DNA from: Actinoallomurus soli | GTDB lineage: Bacteria > Actinomycetota > Actinomycetes > Streptosporangiales > Streptosporangiaceae | Length of the DNA: 64,000 nt | Reading direction: 5' to 3' | Assembly (NCBI RefSeq): GCF_024055715.1 | Contig: NZ_JAMXMV010000010.1 | Coordinates: forward strand, 1-64,000 | Shown here: positions 36,287-43,765 of the stretch, in pieces | Numbering within the stretch: the first letter of the stretch is position 1 | How the letters are laid out: the number at the start of each line of letters is the position of its first letter | Made by a program: the position numbers and the translations under genes | Notes under the pieces: model-generated | Databases searched by the model: none | Told to the model about the DNA's origin: nothing | Seen by the model: the letters and a program-made list of their open reading frames with translations, nothing else

Positions 36287-36323
36287 CGCGCCCGTGGTGG
36301 CGGACGCCGGGCACCGGGGCGCG
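36287..36323 (+). terminator. Probable terminator of the ABC importer operon
   Basis: CGCGCCCGTGGTG pairs with CACCGGGGCGCG with one bulge over a 12-base loop, ten bases after the second permease stop. Confidence 0.45.
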
Positions 36324-36414
36324 TGCCGCCTCAGCCCGTCCGCCGCGTCGCCTGACACTCCGAGGGGCTGTGTCGTCGTACCGGTGAGACTGACACGACC
36401 AGCCGGGAGACACC

Positions 36415-37044
36415 ATGACGACTTCGGTTCCAGCAGCATCGTTCACCGACCCCGCGCCCGCGGAGACCCTGGAGCGGGTCGCCGCAGCGTTGCGGGAGAA
36501 AAACTTCGCCGTCGAGATCCTCGATGACGCCGCCGCCGCGCGCGCCCGCGTCAAAGAGCTGATTCCCGAGGGCGCCAGCGTGTTCACCGGGGCCAGTGAG
36601 ACCCTCCGCCTGTCCGGCATCGACGAGGACCTCAACCGCAGCGGGCGGTACGACTCGGTCAAGGCACGCAGCACGACCATGGACCGCGCCACCCAACTGG
36701 GCGAGATCTGGCGAATGATCGCCTGCCCCGACGTCATCGTGGGCAGCGTCGCCGCGGTCACCGAGACCGGCTCCCTCGTGGCCGCCTCGGCCAGCGGAAG
36801 CCAGCTGGCCGGCTACTCGGGCGCCGCGTCCCGCGTGATCTGGATCGTCGGGGCGCAGAAGGTGGTGCCCGACCTGAGCACCGCGCTGCGCCGCCTCGAG
36901 GACCACTGCGTCCCGCTGGAGAACGAACGCGCCATGAAGGCCTACGGGGTGCCCAGCGCCCTCAACCGCCTCCTCGTCCTCAACGCGGAACCCCACCCCG
37001 GGCGCGGCACCGTCCTGCTGCTCCGCGAGGCCATCGGATTCTGA
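36415..37044 (+). CDS. LUD-domain protein (LutC/YkgG-like)
   Basis: 209 aa. The whole protein is one LUD domain, with EGASVFTGASETLRLSGI and GSVAAVTETGSLVAASASGSQ. In LutABC such proteins take part in lactate oxidation to pyruvate, but this one is alone, without the iron-sulfur partners LutA and LutB. It may act with partners elsewhere or have a different role. It has its own upstream region of about 140 bp. Confidence 0.87.
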   Translation: MTTSVPAASFTDPAPAETLERVAAALREKNFAVEILDDAAAARARVKELIPEGASVFTGASETLRLSGIDEDLNRSGRYDSVKARSTTMDRATQLGEIWRMIACPDVIVGSVAAVTETGSLVAASASGSQLAGYSGAASRVIWIVGAQKVVPDLSTALRRLEDHCVPLENERAMKAYGVPSALNRLLVLNAEPHPGRGTVLLLREAIGF

Positions 37045-37157
37045 CCCACCCGCCGCGCGCCAACATGATCTGGACCCGCCATGCCATGGCGCTTACCCTC
37101 CAGCCTGAGGACCGGAGCACAGCGGACGAACCGAACAGCGTTGAGGAGTTGACCCCC

Positions 37158-39785
37158 ATGCGCAAGAGCCTCGCCCTTTCCGTGACGCTCGCCGCGGGCC
37201 TGCTCGGCCTCGCGCCGCCCGCCCAGACCGCCGCGGCGGACCCGCCCCGGCCGGGCCGGCTGGACGTCCTGTTCGTCGGCGCGCACCCGGACGACGAGTC
37301 CTCCAACCTCTCCACGTACGGCCAGTGGAACGAGAAGGCCCACGTGAAGACCGGCGTGCTCACCATCACCCGGGGCGAGGGCGGCGGCAACGCGGTCGGC
37401 CCCGAGGACGGCCCGGCCCTCGGCCTGCTCCGCGAGGGCGAGGAACGCGCCGCCGTCGCCAAGGCCGGCATCACCGACGTCCACTACCTCGACAAGGTCG
37501 ACTTCTACTACACCGTCAGCGACGAGCTCACCCGCTCGATCTGGGACCACGACTCGACGCTCGCCAAGGTCGTCCGCCTCGTCCGGGAGACCCGCCCCAA
37601 GGTCATCACGACCATGACGCCGTCCCCCATCCCCAGCCAGCACGGCAACCACCAGGAGGCCGGACGCCTCGCCGTCGAGGCGTACTACCTCGCCGCCGAC
37701 CCCAAGGCCTTCCCCGACCAGCTCACCAAGGAGCACCTGCGGCCCTGGCGCGCCGCCCGCCTGCTCCACCAGGAGCACCTCGTCACCAGCGGCACCGGCC
37801 CCTCCTGCGAGACGACGTTCACGCCCACCGACCCCAGCGCCGACGTCTACGGCGTCTGGGGCGGCCGCGCCTCCGGGAACGGCAAGACCTGGGCGCAGAT
37901 CGAGGCCGAGGCCGGACGTCTCTACGCCAGCCAGGGCTGGGCGCACAACCCCGACGCCCCGAGCGACCCGAGCAAGATCGGCTGTGACTACTTCACCCAG
38001 GTCGACAGCCGGGTGCCGTTCACCCGCGGAGACCACGACCCCCTCGCCGCGCTCGAAGGCGCGACCTACCCCGCCAAGGGCGGCCTGCCCCTCGGCACCG
38101 AGTTCTACCTGACGGTGAATCGCTTCGGCGTCGCCCCCGGCGAGCCGTTCACCGTCACCGCGCACGCCTCCGTCCCCGGCCGTGTCGCCCTGACCGCGCC
38201 CGCCGGCTGGACCGTCACCGGCTCCGGCGCCCTGCGCCACGGCACCGCGACCTTCACCGTCACCGCCGCCGGAAAGCCGGGACGCGTACGGCTCGGCGCC
38301 ACCCTGGCCACCGCGCACGGCACCGGCACCACCGGCCGCGCCGTCGAGGTCGAACCCGCCGTCACCGGCCGCCAGCAGCCGCTCCCCCGCGTCTCCGACT
38401 TCGACGCCTGGGCCACCGCCACCGGCGTCCCCCAGCTCACCGACCGGGTCAAACGGGTCCTCACCCTCGCCTCCGGTGGGTCCCGCCAGGTCCGCGTCGA
38501 CCTCACCAACACCACGAAGCAGGCGCAGAACGGCACGGTCGCCCTGAACCTCCCCCAGGGCTTCACCGCCGACGCCGCGTCCAAGCGGTACACCCTCGCC
38601 GCCGGCGCGAAGGGCTCGGTCGCCTTCACCGTGCGCGACACCGACACCTCACTGCCCACCGCCGACCAGGGCGGCACCGGCGGCGACTACGACTACACCA
38701 TCACCACCACGTCCACCGGCACTCCCGACGTCGCCAAGGCCGCGCTCGAACTCGTCCCGGCCACCACGATCCCGCACGCGGCCAAGGAGCCCACGGTCGA
38801 CGGCAAGGAGTCCGCCGCCGAGTACCCCGGCCCGATTCTCAACCTGTCCCGGCTCTGGGAGGGCACCGCCTGCGCGTCGGCCGCCGACTGCTCCGCCACC
38901 GGAAAGGTCACCTGGTACGACGACGCCCTCTACGTCCTCGTCCACGTCACCGACGACAAGCAGGGCAGCGTCCTCGACACCGCCGACTGCAAGCGGCACT
39001 GGCGCACCGACTCGGTCGAGATCGCCCTCGACCCGCGCGGCGACGCCGAGAACACCTCGACCACCTTCAAGACCGGCATCATGCCCACCACCACGAGCGG
39101 CGCGCCCTGCTTCGAACGCGACGCCGACAACCACCAGGGACCCGGCGCGGACACCGCGCCCGGCATGCGGGTCGCCTCGGTCGTCGACAAGCCCTACACC
39201 GGCTACACCGTCGAGACGAAGATCCCGCTCGCCGACCTGCCCGCCGCCGTCGACCCGAGCCGCCTCGGCCTCGACATCTTCGTCTACGACTCCGACACCA
39301 CCGACAAGACCGGCCAGACCCGCATCGGCTGGTCGACATGGGGCGGAGTCCAGGGCGATCCCTACCGCTGGGGCCTGGCGACCCTCCCCGGCTACACCCC
39401 GCCGTCCGGCAGGCCCACCACCGCGCCGCCCCCGGTGATCTCCAAGACCGCGGCGCTGTCCGTCAACTCCCCGCAATCGATCCTGCAGGCCGCCAGGACC
39501 GGCGTCCCCCTCGCGGCCGGGACCGCCGCACCCCGCTCCGACAGCGCCCGCGTCGTCGGGCGGCCCGCCGTCGGCGGCGGATCCGTCACCGTACGGCTCC
39601 GCGCCACCGGCCCCGGCACCGCGTACGCCTACGTCTGGAACGGAAGGATCCTCGGCCAGGCCAAGGTCGCCTTCACCGGCGCGGGGACCCGTACCGTGAC
39701 CGTCCCCGGCGCCGCGGGCACCCTCGCCGTCGCCTTCGACGCCCAGACGGGCGGCACCGCGAGCACCGCCGTCCCCCTTCGCTGA
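37158..39785 (+). CDS. Large secreted PIG-L-family deacetylase with CBM9-like domain
   Basis: 875 aa from ATG 37158, with GAGGAG eight bases upstream. A signal peptide (1-30) precedes the PIG-L domain with the zinc motif GAHPDDESS and the second histidine in QHGNHQEAGR. Beta-rich domains follow (about 320-530), then a CBM9/DOMON-like carbohydrate-binding domain around VTWYDDALYVLVHVTDDKQ (about 590-740), and a C-terminal beta segment. It probably removes N-acetyl groups from extracellular GlcNAc-containing glycans or glycolipids. The target is inferred. Confidence 0.88.
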   Translation: MRKSLALSVTLAAGLLGLAPPAQTAAADPPRPGRLDVLFVGAHPDDESSNLSTYGQWNEKAHVKTGVLTITRGEGGGNAVGPEDGPALGLLREGEERAAVAKAGITDVHYLDKVDFYYTVSDELTRSIWDHDSTLAKVVRLVRETRPKVITTMTPSPIPSQHGNHQEAGRLAVEAYYLAADPKAFPDQLTKEHLRPWRAARLLHQEHLVTSGTGPSCETTFTPTDPSADVYGVWGGRASGNGKTWAQIEAEAGRLYASQGWAHNPDAPSDPSKIGCDYFTQVDSRVPFTRGDHDPLAALEGATYPAKGGLPLGTEFYLTVNRFGVAPGEPFTVTAHASVPGRVALTAPAGWTVTGSGALRHGTATFTVTAAGKPGRVRLGATLATAHGTGTTGRAVEVEPAVTGRQQPLPRVSDFDAWATATGVPQLTDRVKRVLTLASGGSRQVRVDLTNTTKQAQNGTVALNLPQGFTADAASKRYTLAAGAKGSVAFTVRDTDTSLPTADQGGTGGDYDYTITTTSTGTPDVAKAALELVPATTIPHAAKEPTVDGKESAAEYPGPILNLSRLWEGTACASAADCSATGKVTWYDDALYVLVHVTDDKQGSVLDTADCKRHWRTDSVEIALDPRGDAENTSTTFKTGIMPTTTSGAPCFERDADNHQGPGADTAPGMRVASVVDKPYTGYTVETKIPLADLPAAVDPSRLGLDIFVYDSDTTDKTGQTRIGWSTWGGVQGDPYRWGLATLPGYTPPSGRPTTAPPPVISKTAALSVNSPQSILQAARTGVPLAAGTAAPRSDSARVVGRPAVGGGSVTVRLRATGPGTAYAYVWNGRILGQAKVAFTGAGTRTVTVPGAAGTLAVAFDAQTGGTASTAVPLR

Positions 39786-39791
39786 GAACGA

Positions 39792-39833
39792 CGAAGCGTC
39801 CAGGTTCCCCCGTTCGGGAGCCTGGACGCTTCG
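39792..39833. terminator. Strong bidirectional terminator hairpin
   Basis: CGAAGCGTCCAGG pairs with CCTGGACGCTTCG, and an inner TCCC/GGGA closes around a short loop. It lies between the convergent PIG-L and DUF3618 genes and can serve both. Confidence 0.8.
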
Positions 39834-39842
39834 CCCGCGCGG

Positions 39843-40142
39843 TCAGCGGCGGCGCCGGCGCAGCATCATCCGGAGCGCGAGCGTGGTCACCACGAGACCG
39901 GCCCCGATCAGCACCGGCCCGGTCAGCGGGCTCCGCGGCCGGTCCTGCTTCTCCCGCCGCATGAGGGCGCCGAGGTCCTCGGCGACGAGCCCGGCCTCCT
40001 CCTTGACCTTCTCCATGCCACGCTGCGCGGCGTGCTTCGGGCTCAGCCGGTCGGCGAGCTCGTCGATGCTGCGCGCCAGCTCCTCGCGCGTCTGCTCGAT
40101 GTCCCGCTCAATCGCCGCTGGATCGCGGGCTCTGTCGGCCAT
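39843..40142 (-). CDS. DUF3618 membrane protein
   Basis: 99 aa from ATG 40142. The N-terminal DPAAIERDIEQTREELARSI is the signature of DUF3618, a short helical module, probably a coiled coil. One membrane helix is near the C-terminus (LTGPVLIGAGLVVTTLALRMM) with a terminal Arg run. The function is unknown; members often occur with phage-holin-like or other envelope proteins, but here it is alone and divergent from bcp. Confidence 0.85.
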   Translation of the reverse strand: MADRARDPAAIERDIEQTREELARSIDELADRLSPKHAAQRGMEKVKEEAGLVAEDLGALMRREKQDRPRSPLTGPVLIGAGLVVTTLALRMMLRRRRR

Positions 40143-40309
40143 GAGGTTTCCTTCCTGCGGTGGTGATCGGAATCGGCGGCATGATCCCTGGACAAGTCTG
40201 TCAGGTGACACCGCCCGACATCGCTCCCTGGGCGATCTGTACCCCGATCCGGCGTCGTATGCTGCGACACGGGTACGGTGGGACTCAGCCTGACGGGAAA
40301 GGTGATCAA

Positions 40310-40780
40310 GTGACGGAGCAGCGACTGCAGCCCGGAGACGTGGCCCCGGAGTTCACGCTTCCCGACGCCGACGGCACGCCGGTGTCGCTGTCGTCCCACC
40401 GCGGCCGCCGCGTGATCGTCTACTTCTACCCCGCGGCCATGACGCCCGGCTGCACCAAGGAGGCGGTCGGCTTCCGCGACGCGCTCCCGGCGCTGGAGGA
40501 GGCGGGCGTCGACGTGCTCGGCATCTCCCCCGACGAGCCCGGCAAGCTCGCGAAGTTCCGCGACCGGGACGAGCTGACCTTCCCGCTGCTGTCCGACCCC
40601 GACACCAAGGTCCTCCAGGCGTACGGCGCGTACGGCGAGAAGAAGCTGTACGGCAAGACCATGGTCGGCGTCATCCGCTCGACCTTCATCGTCGACGCCG
40701 ACGGCAAGATCGAAAAGGCCTTCTACAACGTGAAGGCCACCGGCCACGTCGAACGCCTACTGAAGGAACTCGGCGTCTGA
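40310..40780 (+). CDS. bcp: Thioredoxin-dependent peroxiredoxin (Bcp/PrxQ), one-Cys variant
   Basis: 156 aa from GTG 40310 (AAAGG upstream). The peroxiredoxin motif is PAAMTPGCTKEAVGFRD, with the peroxidatic Cys at about 46. The position five residues later, where most Bcp proteins have the resolving Cys, is Val here, and no other Cys is present in the protein. It should reduce hydroperoxides in the cytoplasm but would need an external thiol such as mycothiol or thioredoxin for resolution. It is divergent from the DUF3618 gene. Confidence 0.92.
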   Translation: MTEQRLQPGDVAPEFTLPDADGTPVSLSSHRGRRVIVYFYPAAMTPGCTKEAVGFRDALPALEEAGVDVLGISPDEPGKLAKFRDRDELTFPLLSDPDTKVLQAYGAYGEKKLYGKTMVGVIRSTFIVDADGKIEKAFYNVKATGHVERLLKELGV

Positions 40781-40825
40781 CCCACCAGCCCCGGGACTGT
40801 CCGACCCTGGCGCTACGGTCACGCC

Positions 40826-41326
40826 ATGGTCAACAGAAAGTACAGCTACAAGTACACTCCGGAGCTGCTCGCCGAAGCCGTCGCCGCCTCCGACAGCATC
40901 GCCGGGGTCCTGCGCTACCTCGGAATCCCATTCTCTGGAGGATCGCACTCCCACATCAGCCGCAGACTCAAGCAGTCCAACATCGATACATCGCATTTTC
41001 TCGGGCGGGCCTCCAACAGAGGCAAGCCGTCAGGAAAACGACTGACACCCGACCAGGTCTTTGTCATCCGTTCGAGCGAGGCGCGGCGACAGCGACCAGA
41101 AATACTGCGGCGGACCTTAATCGAGAGCGGCGTCGCCTATCGCTGCGGCGAGTGCGACTTGCCAGCGACATGGAACGGCAAGCCACTGATCCTTCATGTC
41201 GACCACATCAACGGGGACTACTCTGACAACCGCAAGGAGAACCTCCGTTTCCTCTGTCCGAACTGCCATACACAGACACCGACGTTTGCCGGTAGAATGA
41301 AGAACAAGAAGACCAAGGGGCCGTAG
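40826..41326 (+). CDS. HNH endonuclease, low-GC, overlapping a tRNA gene
   Basis: 166 aa. The C-terminal zinc/HNH module shows CGECDLPATW, then LHVDHINGDYSDNRKENLRF and LCPNCHTQ, giving the H-N-H core and two Cys pairs. The N-terminal half (SIAGVLRYLGIPFSGGSHSH) looks like a helix-turn-helix DNA-binding part. GC content and codon use are plainly lower than the surrounding genes (AAG, AAC, AGA codons), a sign of transfer. The last ten bases, including the TAG stop, lie inside the 5' end of the tRNA gene. It may be a homing or mobile nuclease; a role tied to the tRNA is possible. Confidence 0.87.
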   Translation: MVNRKYSYKYTPELLAEAVAASDSIAGVLRYLGIPFSGGSHSHISRRLKQSNIDTSHFLGRASNRGKPSGKRLTPDQVFVIRSSEARRQRPEILRRTLIESGVAYRCGECDLPATWNGKPLILHVDHINGDYSDNRKENLRFLCPNCHTQTPTFAGRMKNKKTKGP

Positions 41327-41391
41327 CCCAATCGGCAGGAGGCCTGCGGTTTAGGTCCGTATCAGTGTGGGTTCGAATCCCACCGGCCCCA
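41317..41391 (+). tRNA. tRNA with anticodon UAG (Leu-type) and a short variable loop
   Basis: 75 nt. The acceptor arm GGGGCCG pairs with CGGCCCC; the D-arm is GCC...GGC; the anticodon stem TGCGG pairs with CCGTA around loop TTTAGGT, giving anticodon TAG (41352-41354, reads CUA). The T-arm is GTGGG/CCCAC with TTCGAAT. The discriminator is A and no CCA is encoded. The variable region is only TCAGT, five bases, whereas bacterial tRNA-Leu has a long variable arm. It may be a diverged or mobile-element tRNA whose charging is uncertain. Confidence 0.85.
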
Positions 41392-41398
41392 CAGTGGG

Positions 41399-41430
41399 AA
41401 ATCCTCCGAATCCTTGGATTCGGAGGATTT
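41399..41430 (+). terminator. Perfect terminator hairpin after the tRNA
   Basis: AAATCCTCCGAATCC pairs perfectly with GGATTCGGAGGATTT (15 bp, tiny loop) and is followed by CTTATATTCT. It starts eight bases after the tRNA and is AT-richer than the surroundings, like the HNH gene. Confidence 0.88.
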
Positions 41431-41457
41431 CTTATATTCTCAGCCGCAGGCCCGTTC

Positions 41458-41958
41458 TCAGTGTGTGGCCGGGGATTCTGAGGGGGGCGGGCCGATGGGG
41501 GCCCAGAGGCGGTCGGCGTCGCCGGCGGCGAGGCTGCCCCGGTAGGTGTCGATCTTGTGGTCGATGAGCTTCAGGTTCTCCTGGGTCTCCGCCAGCCTGG
41601 TGAGCACATCGGCGCGATGGGCCTCCAGGAGGGCCAGCCGTTCCGCCTCGTTCCCCGGACCGGCCGCGACGAGTTCGGCGTACCGGCGGATGCCCCGGAT
41701 CGGCATGCCGGTGGCCCGCAGCTTCGTGCAGATCACGATCCACTTCAGGTCGATCTCGTGGTAGCGGCGACGGCCGCCGCTCGTGCGGTCGACGGGGCCG
41801 ACGACCAGGCCGGCGCGCTCGTAGTACCGGAGGGTGTGCACGCTGACCCCGGTACGGCGGGCGGCCTCGGCGATGGTCACGCCCTCTGCGGGCACGGGGC
41901 CGAGGCCCCGCTTCGGGCCGGCGGGCGCGGATGACGGCTGCCGCTTGACTTCGAGCAC
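41458..41958 (-). CDS. MerR-family transcriptional regulator
   Basis: 166 aa from GTG 41958. The N-terminal winged helix is TIAEAARRTGVSVHTLRYYE (about 28-47), preceded by a 27-residue Pro/Ala extension that is unusual for the family. A coiled coil follows (about 105-145). No Cys pair is present, so it is unlikely to sense metals; small organic molecules are more probable. It is divergent from an SDR gene whose promoter has the MerR-type 19-bp spacer, and its own start codon lies in that spacer. Confidence 0.9.
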   Translation of the reverse strand: MLEVKRQPSSAPAGPKRGLGPVPAEGVTIAEAARRTGVSVHTLRYYERAGLVVGPVDRTSGGRRRYHEIDLKWIVICTKLRATGMPIRGIRRYAELVAAGPGNEAERLALLEAHRADVLTRLAETQENLKLIDHKIDTYRGSLAAGDADRLWAPIGPPPSESPATH

Positions 41959-41975
41959 GCTCTAAATCCTAACGT
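41945..41975 (+). promoter_or_regulatory. MerR-type promoter with 19-bp spacer and operator dyad
   Basis: TTGACT (41945-41950) and TAACGT (41970-41975) are separated by exactly 19 bp. Inside the spacer lies the dyad GAGC-AC-GCTC (41953-41962). MerR regulators activate such over-long promoters by untwisting DNA. Transcription would begin about 41982, at the SDR ATG (41983), so the mRNA should be leaderless. Confidence 0.6.
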
Positions 41976-41982
41976 CGCAGCC

Positions 41983-42702
41983 ATGTCTACTTCTGATTCA
42001 TCCCAGAACGCCCCCACGATCCTGATCGTGGGGGCCGGACGCGGGCTGGGGCACGCCATGGCGGAGGAGTTCCTCACGAGGGGCTGGAACGTCATCGGCA
42101 CGGTCCGGTCCGGCACACCGCGCACCAGGCTCCACGATCTGGCCGAGGCCGCCGGCGGCCGGGTGGAGATCGAGACCCTCGACATCAACGAGCCGGCGCA
42201 GATCGCGACCCTGCGCGACCGCCTGGCGGGCAGGACGCTCGACATCCTGTTCGTCAACGCGGGAACCACCACGGCCGACCAGCACGTCAGGATCGGTGAC
42301 GTGTCGACCGAGGAGTTCACGCGCGTCATGGTCACGAACGCACTGAGCCCGATGCGCGTCATCGAGTCGCTGCAGGACCTGGTCCCGGCCACCGGCATCA
42401 TCGGCGCGATGTCGTCCGGCCAGGGCAGCATCGCCAACAACGAGACCGGGAAGCGGGAGGTCTACCGCGGCAGCAAGGCGGCGCTGAACATGTTCATGCG
42501 CAGCTTCGCGGCCCGGCAGCCCGAGCCGTCCCGCACGATGCTGGTCATGGCGCCCGGATGGATCCGCACGGACCTGGGCGGGGCGGACGCGCCGTACACC
42601 ATCGAGGAGGCCATCCCTCCCCTGGTCGACGTCATCCTCTCCCAGCAGGGGACTCCCGGCCTGCGGTACCTCGACCGCTTCGGCAAGACCGTCCCCTGGT
42701 GA
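41983..42702 (+). CDS. Short-chain dehydrogenase/reductase
   Basis: 239 aa. The NAD(P) motif is LIVGAGRGLGHAMAEEF, the NAG region VNAGTTTADQ, and the catalytic set includes Ser in GAMSSGQGS and YRGSKAALN (Tyr-x3-Lys). It is a classical SDR that would reduce or oxidise a small carbonyl or alcohol with NADPH. ATG 41983 appears to be leaderless under the MerR-type promoter. The MerR neighbour suggests induction by a substrate or toxic compound. Confidence 0.92.
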   Translation: MSTSDSSQNAPTILIVGAGRGLGHAMAEEFLTRGWNVIGTVRSGTPRTRLHDLAEAAGGRVEIETLDINEPAQIATLRDRLAGRTLDILFVNAGTTTADQHVRIGDVSTEEFTRVMVTNALSPMRVIESLQDLVPATGIIGAMSSGQGSIANNETGKREVYRGSKAALNMFMRSFAARQPEPSRTMLVMAPGWIRTDLGGADAPYTIEEAIPPLVDVILSQQGTPGLRYLDRFGKTVPW

Positions 42703-42710
42703 CCGCGCCC

Positions 42711-42726
42711 GGCCCGGTGACGGGCC
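42711..42726. terminator. Short hairpin between convergent genes
   Basis: GGCCCG-GTGA-CGGGCC, a six-base-pair perfect stem between the SDR and methyltransferase genes. Confidence 0.35.
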
Positions 42727-43562
42727 TACGGGCGGCGGGCGACGCCGGCGTACATCCAGCGGGTGCCCTCGTCGGCGCCGGGGTCGGGGCGCCACTGCGG
42801 GACCCAGACGACGCCCGGGTCGAGCAGGTCGAAGCCGTCGAACAGTGCCTCGACCTCCTTCTGGGTGCGGCTCTGCAGGCGGGCGCTGGCGTTCCGCCAT
42901 GCGCCGGCGGCCTCGTCGCCGGTCTCCGGGTGCCCCTCGGTGGTGCTGTGCGAGACGATCAGGAGGCTGCCGGGTGCCATCGCCTCGCGGAAGGCCGCGA
43001 TGCTCGCGCGGACCTGCTCGTCGTCGGCGAAGTGCAGCACCGCCAGCATGAGCACGGCGACCGGCTGCTCCAGGTCGATCAGGGACCGTGTCCTCGGATG
43101 GTCGAGGATGGCCGCGGGTTCGCGGAAGTCGGCCTGGATGACGGTCGTGGTCCGGGACGGCGGCAGGAGCGCCCGCGCGTGGGCGAGCACGATCGGGTCG
43201 TTGTCCACGTAGACGACGCGGGCGTCCGGGTCGAGGGACTGGGCGACCTCGTGGACGTTGCCCTGGGTGGGCAGGCCGGTGCCGAGATCGATGAACTGCC
43301 GGATGCCGCTCTCGACGGCGAAGCGCACGGCTCGGCCGAGGAACGCGCGGTTCTCCCGCGCGGCGCGGGGGATGTCGGGTCCGGCCTCGACGGCGATCTG
43401 TGCCGCGGCCCGGTCGGCGGCGTAGTTGTCCTTGCCGCCGAGGAAGACGTCGTAGATCCGGGCGGGGCTGGGCGTCCGTACGTCGATGCCCGGTGGGGCC
43501 TGCTCGTCGCCCTCGTCCGCCCGATCGGTCGCCGTGTTGTCCGCGTCGGTCACGGCCGCCAC
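42726..43562 (-). CDS. DUF574/SAM-dependent methyltransferase family protein
   Basis: 278 aa, GTG start. Typical motifs of the actinobacterial DUF574 family are DVRTPSPARIYDVFLGGKDN, RENRAFLGRAVRF and IDLGTGLPTQGNVHEVAQ, followed by VVYVDNDPIVLAHARALL, which binds the SAM adenosine. Streptomycetes and relatives have many copies with unknown substrates. It is convergent with the SDR gene. It is well supported as a family member, but no reaction can be assigned. Confidence 0.92.
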   Translation of the reverse strand: MAAVTDADNTATDRADEGDEQAPPGIDVRTPSPARIYDVFLGGKDNYAADRAAAQIAVEAGPDIPRAARENRAFLGRAVRFAVESGIRQFIDLGTGLPTQGNVHEVAQSLDPDARVVYVDNDPIVLAHARALLPPSRTTTVIQADFREPAAILDHPRTRSLIDLEQPVAVLMLAVLHFADDEQVRASIAAFREAMAPGSLLIVSHSTTEGHPETGDEAAGAWRNASARLQSRTQKEVEALFDGFDLLDPGVVWVPQWRPDPGADEGTRWMYAGVARRP

Positions 43563-43720
43563 CCCCTCATCGGTCGCCGATCGACTCTGGTCGGCTCACG
43601 AAGATCATCCTACTCGCCGGTATCCGTTGCCGGGCCGGGCTTACGGACATCCCGTACACGGCGATACACCGGATCGCTTCGGGTGTGGCGGCGGTACGGT
43701 CCGCTCCCGGACGTGACGGA

Positions 43721-43751
43721 ACGGGCCCGGCGCCGTACGCGCCGGGCCCGT
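43721..43751 (-). terminator. Strong terminator hairpin of the sedolisin gene
   Basis: ACGGGCCCGGCGC pairs perfectly with GCGCCGGGCCCGT over a five-base loop (CGTAC), 14 bp beyond the minus-strand stop. Confidence 0.75.
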
Positions 43752-43765
43752 CTCTCAGTTCACCG

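Noticed and set aside
41317-41391. Group I intron or intron-encoded nuclease in the tRNA
   Set aside because: The anticodon loop is continuous and the HNH gene lies upstream of, not inside, the tRNA.
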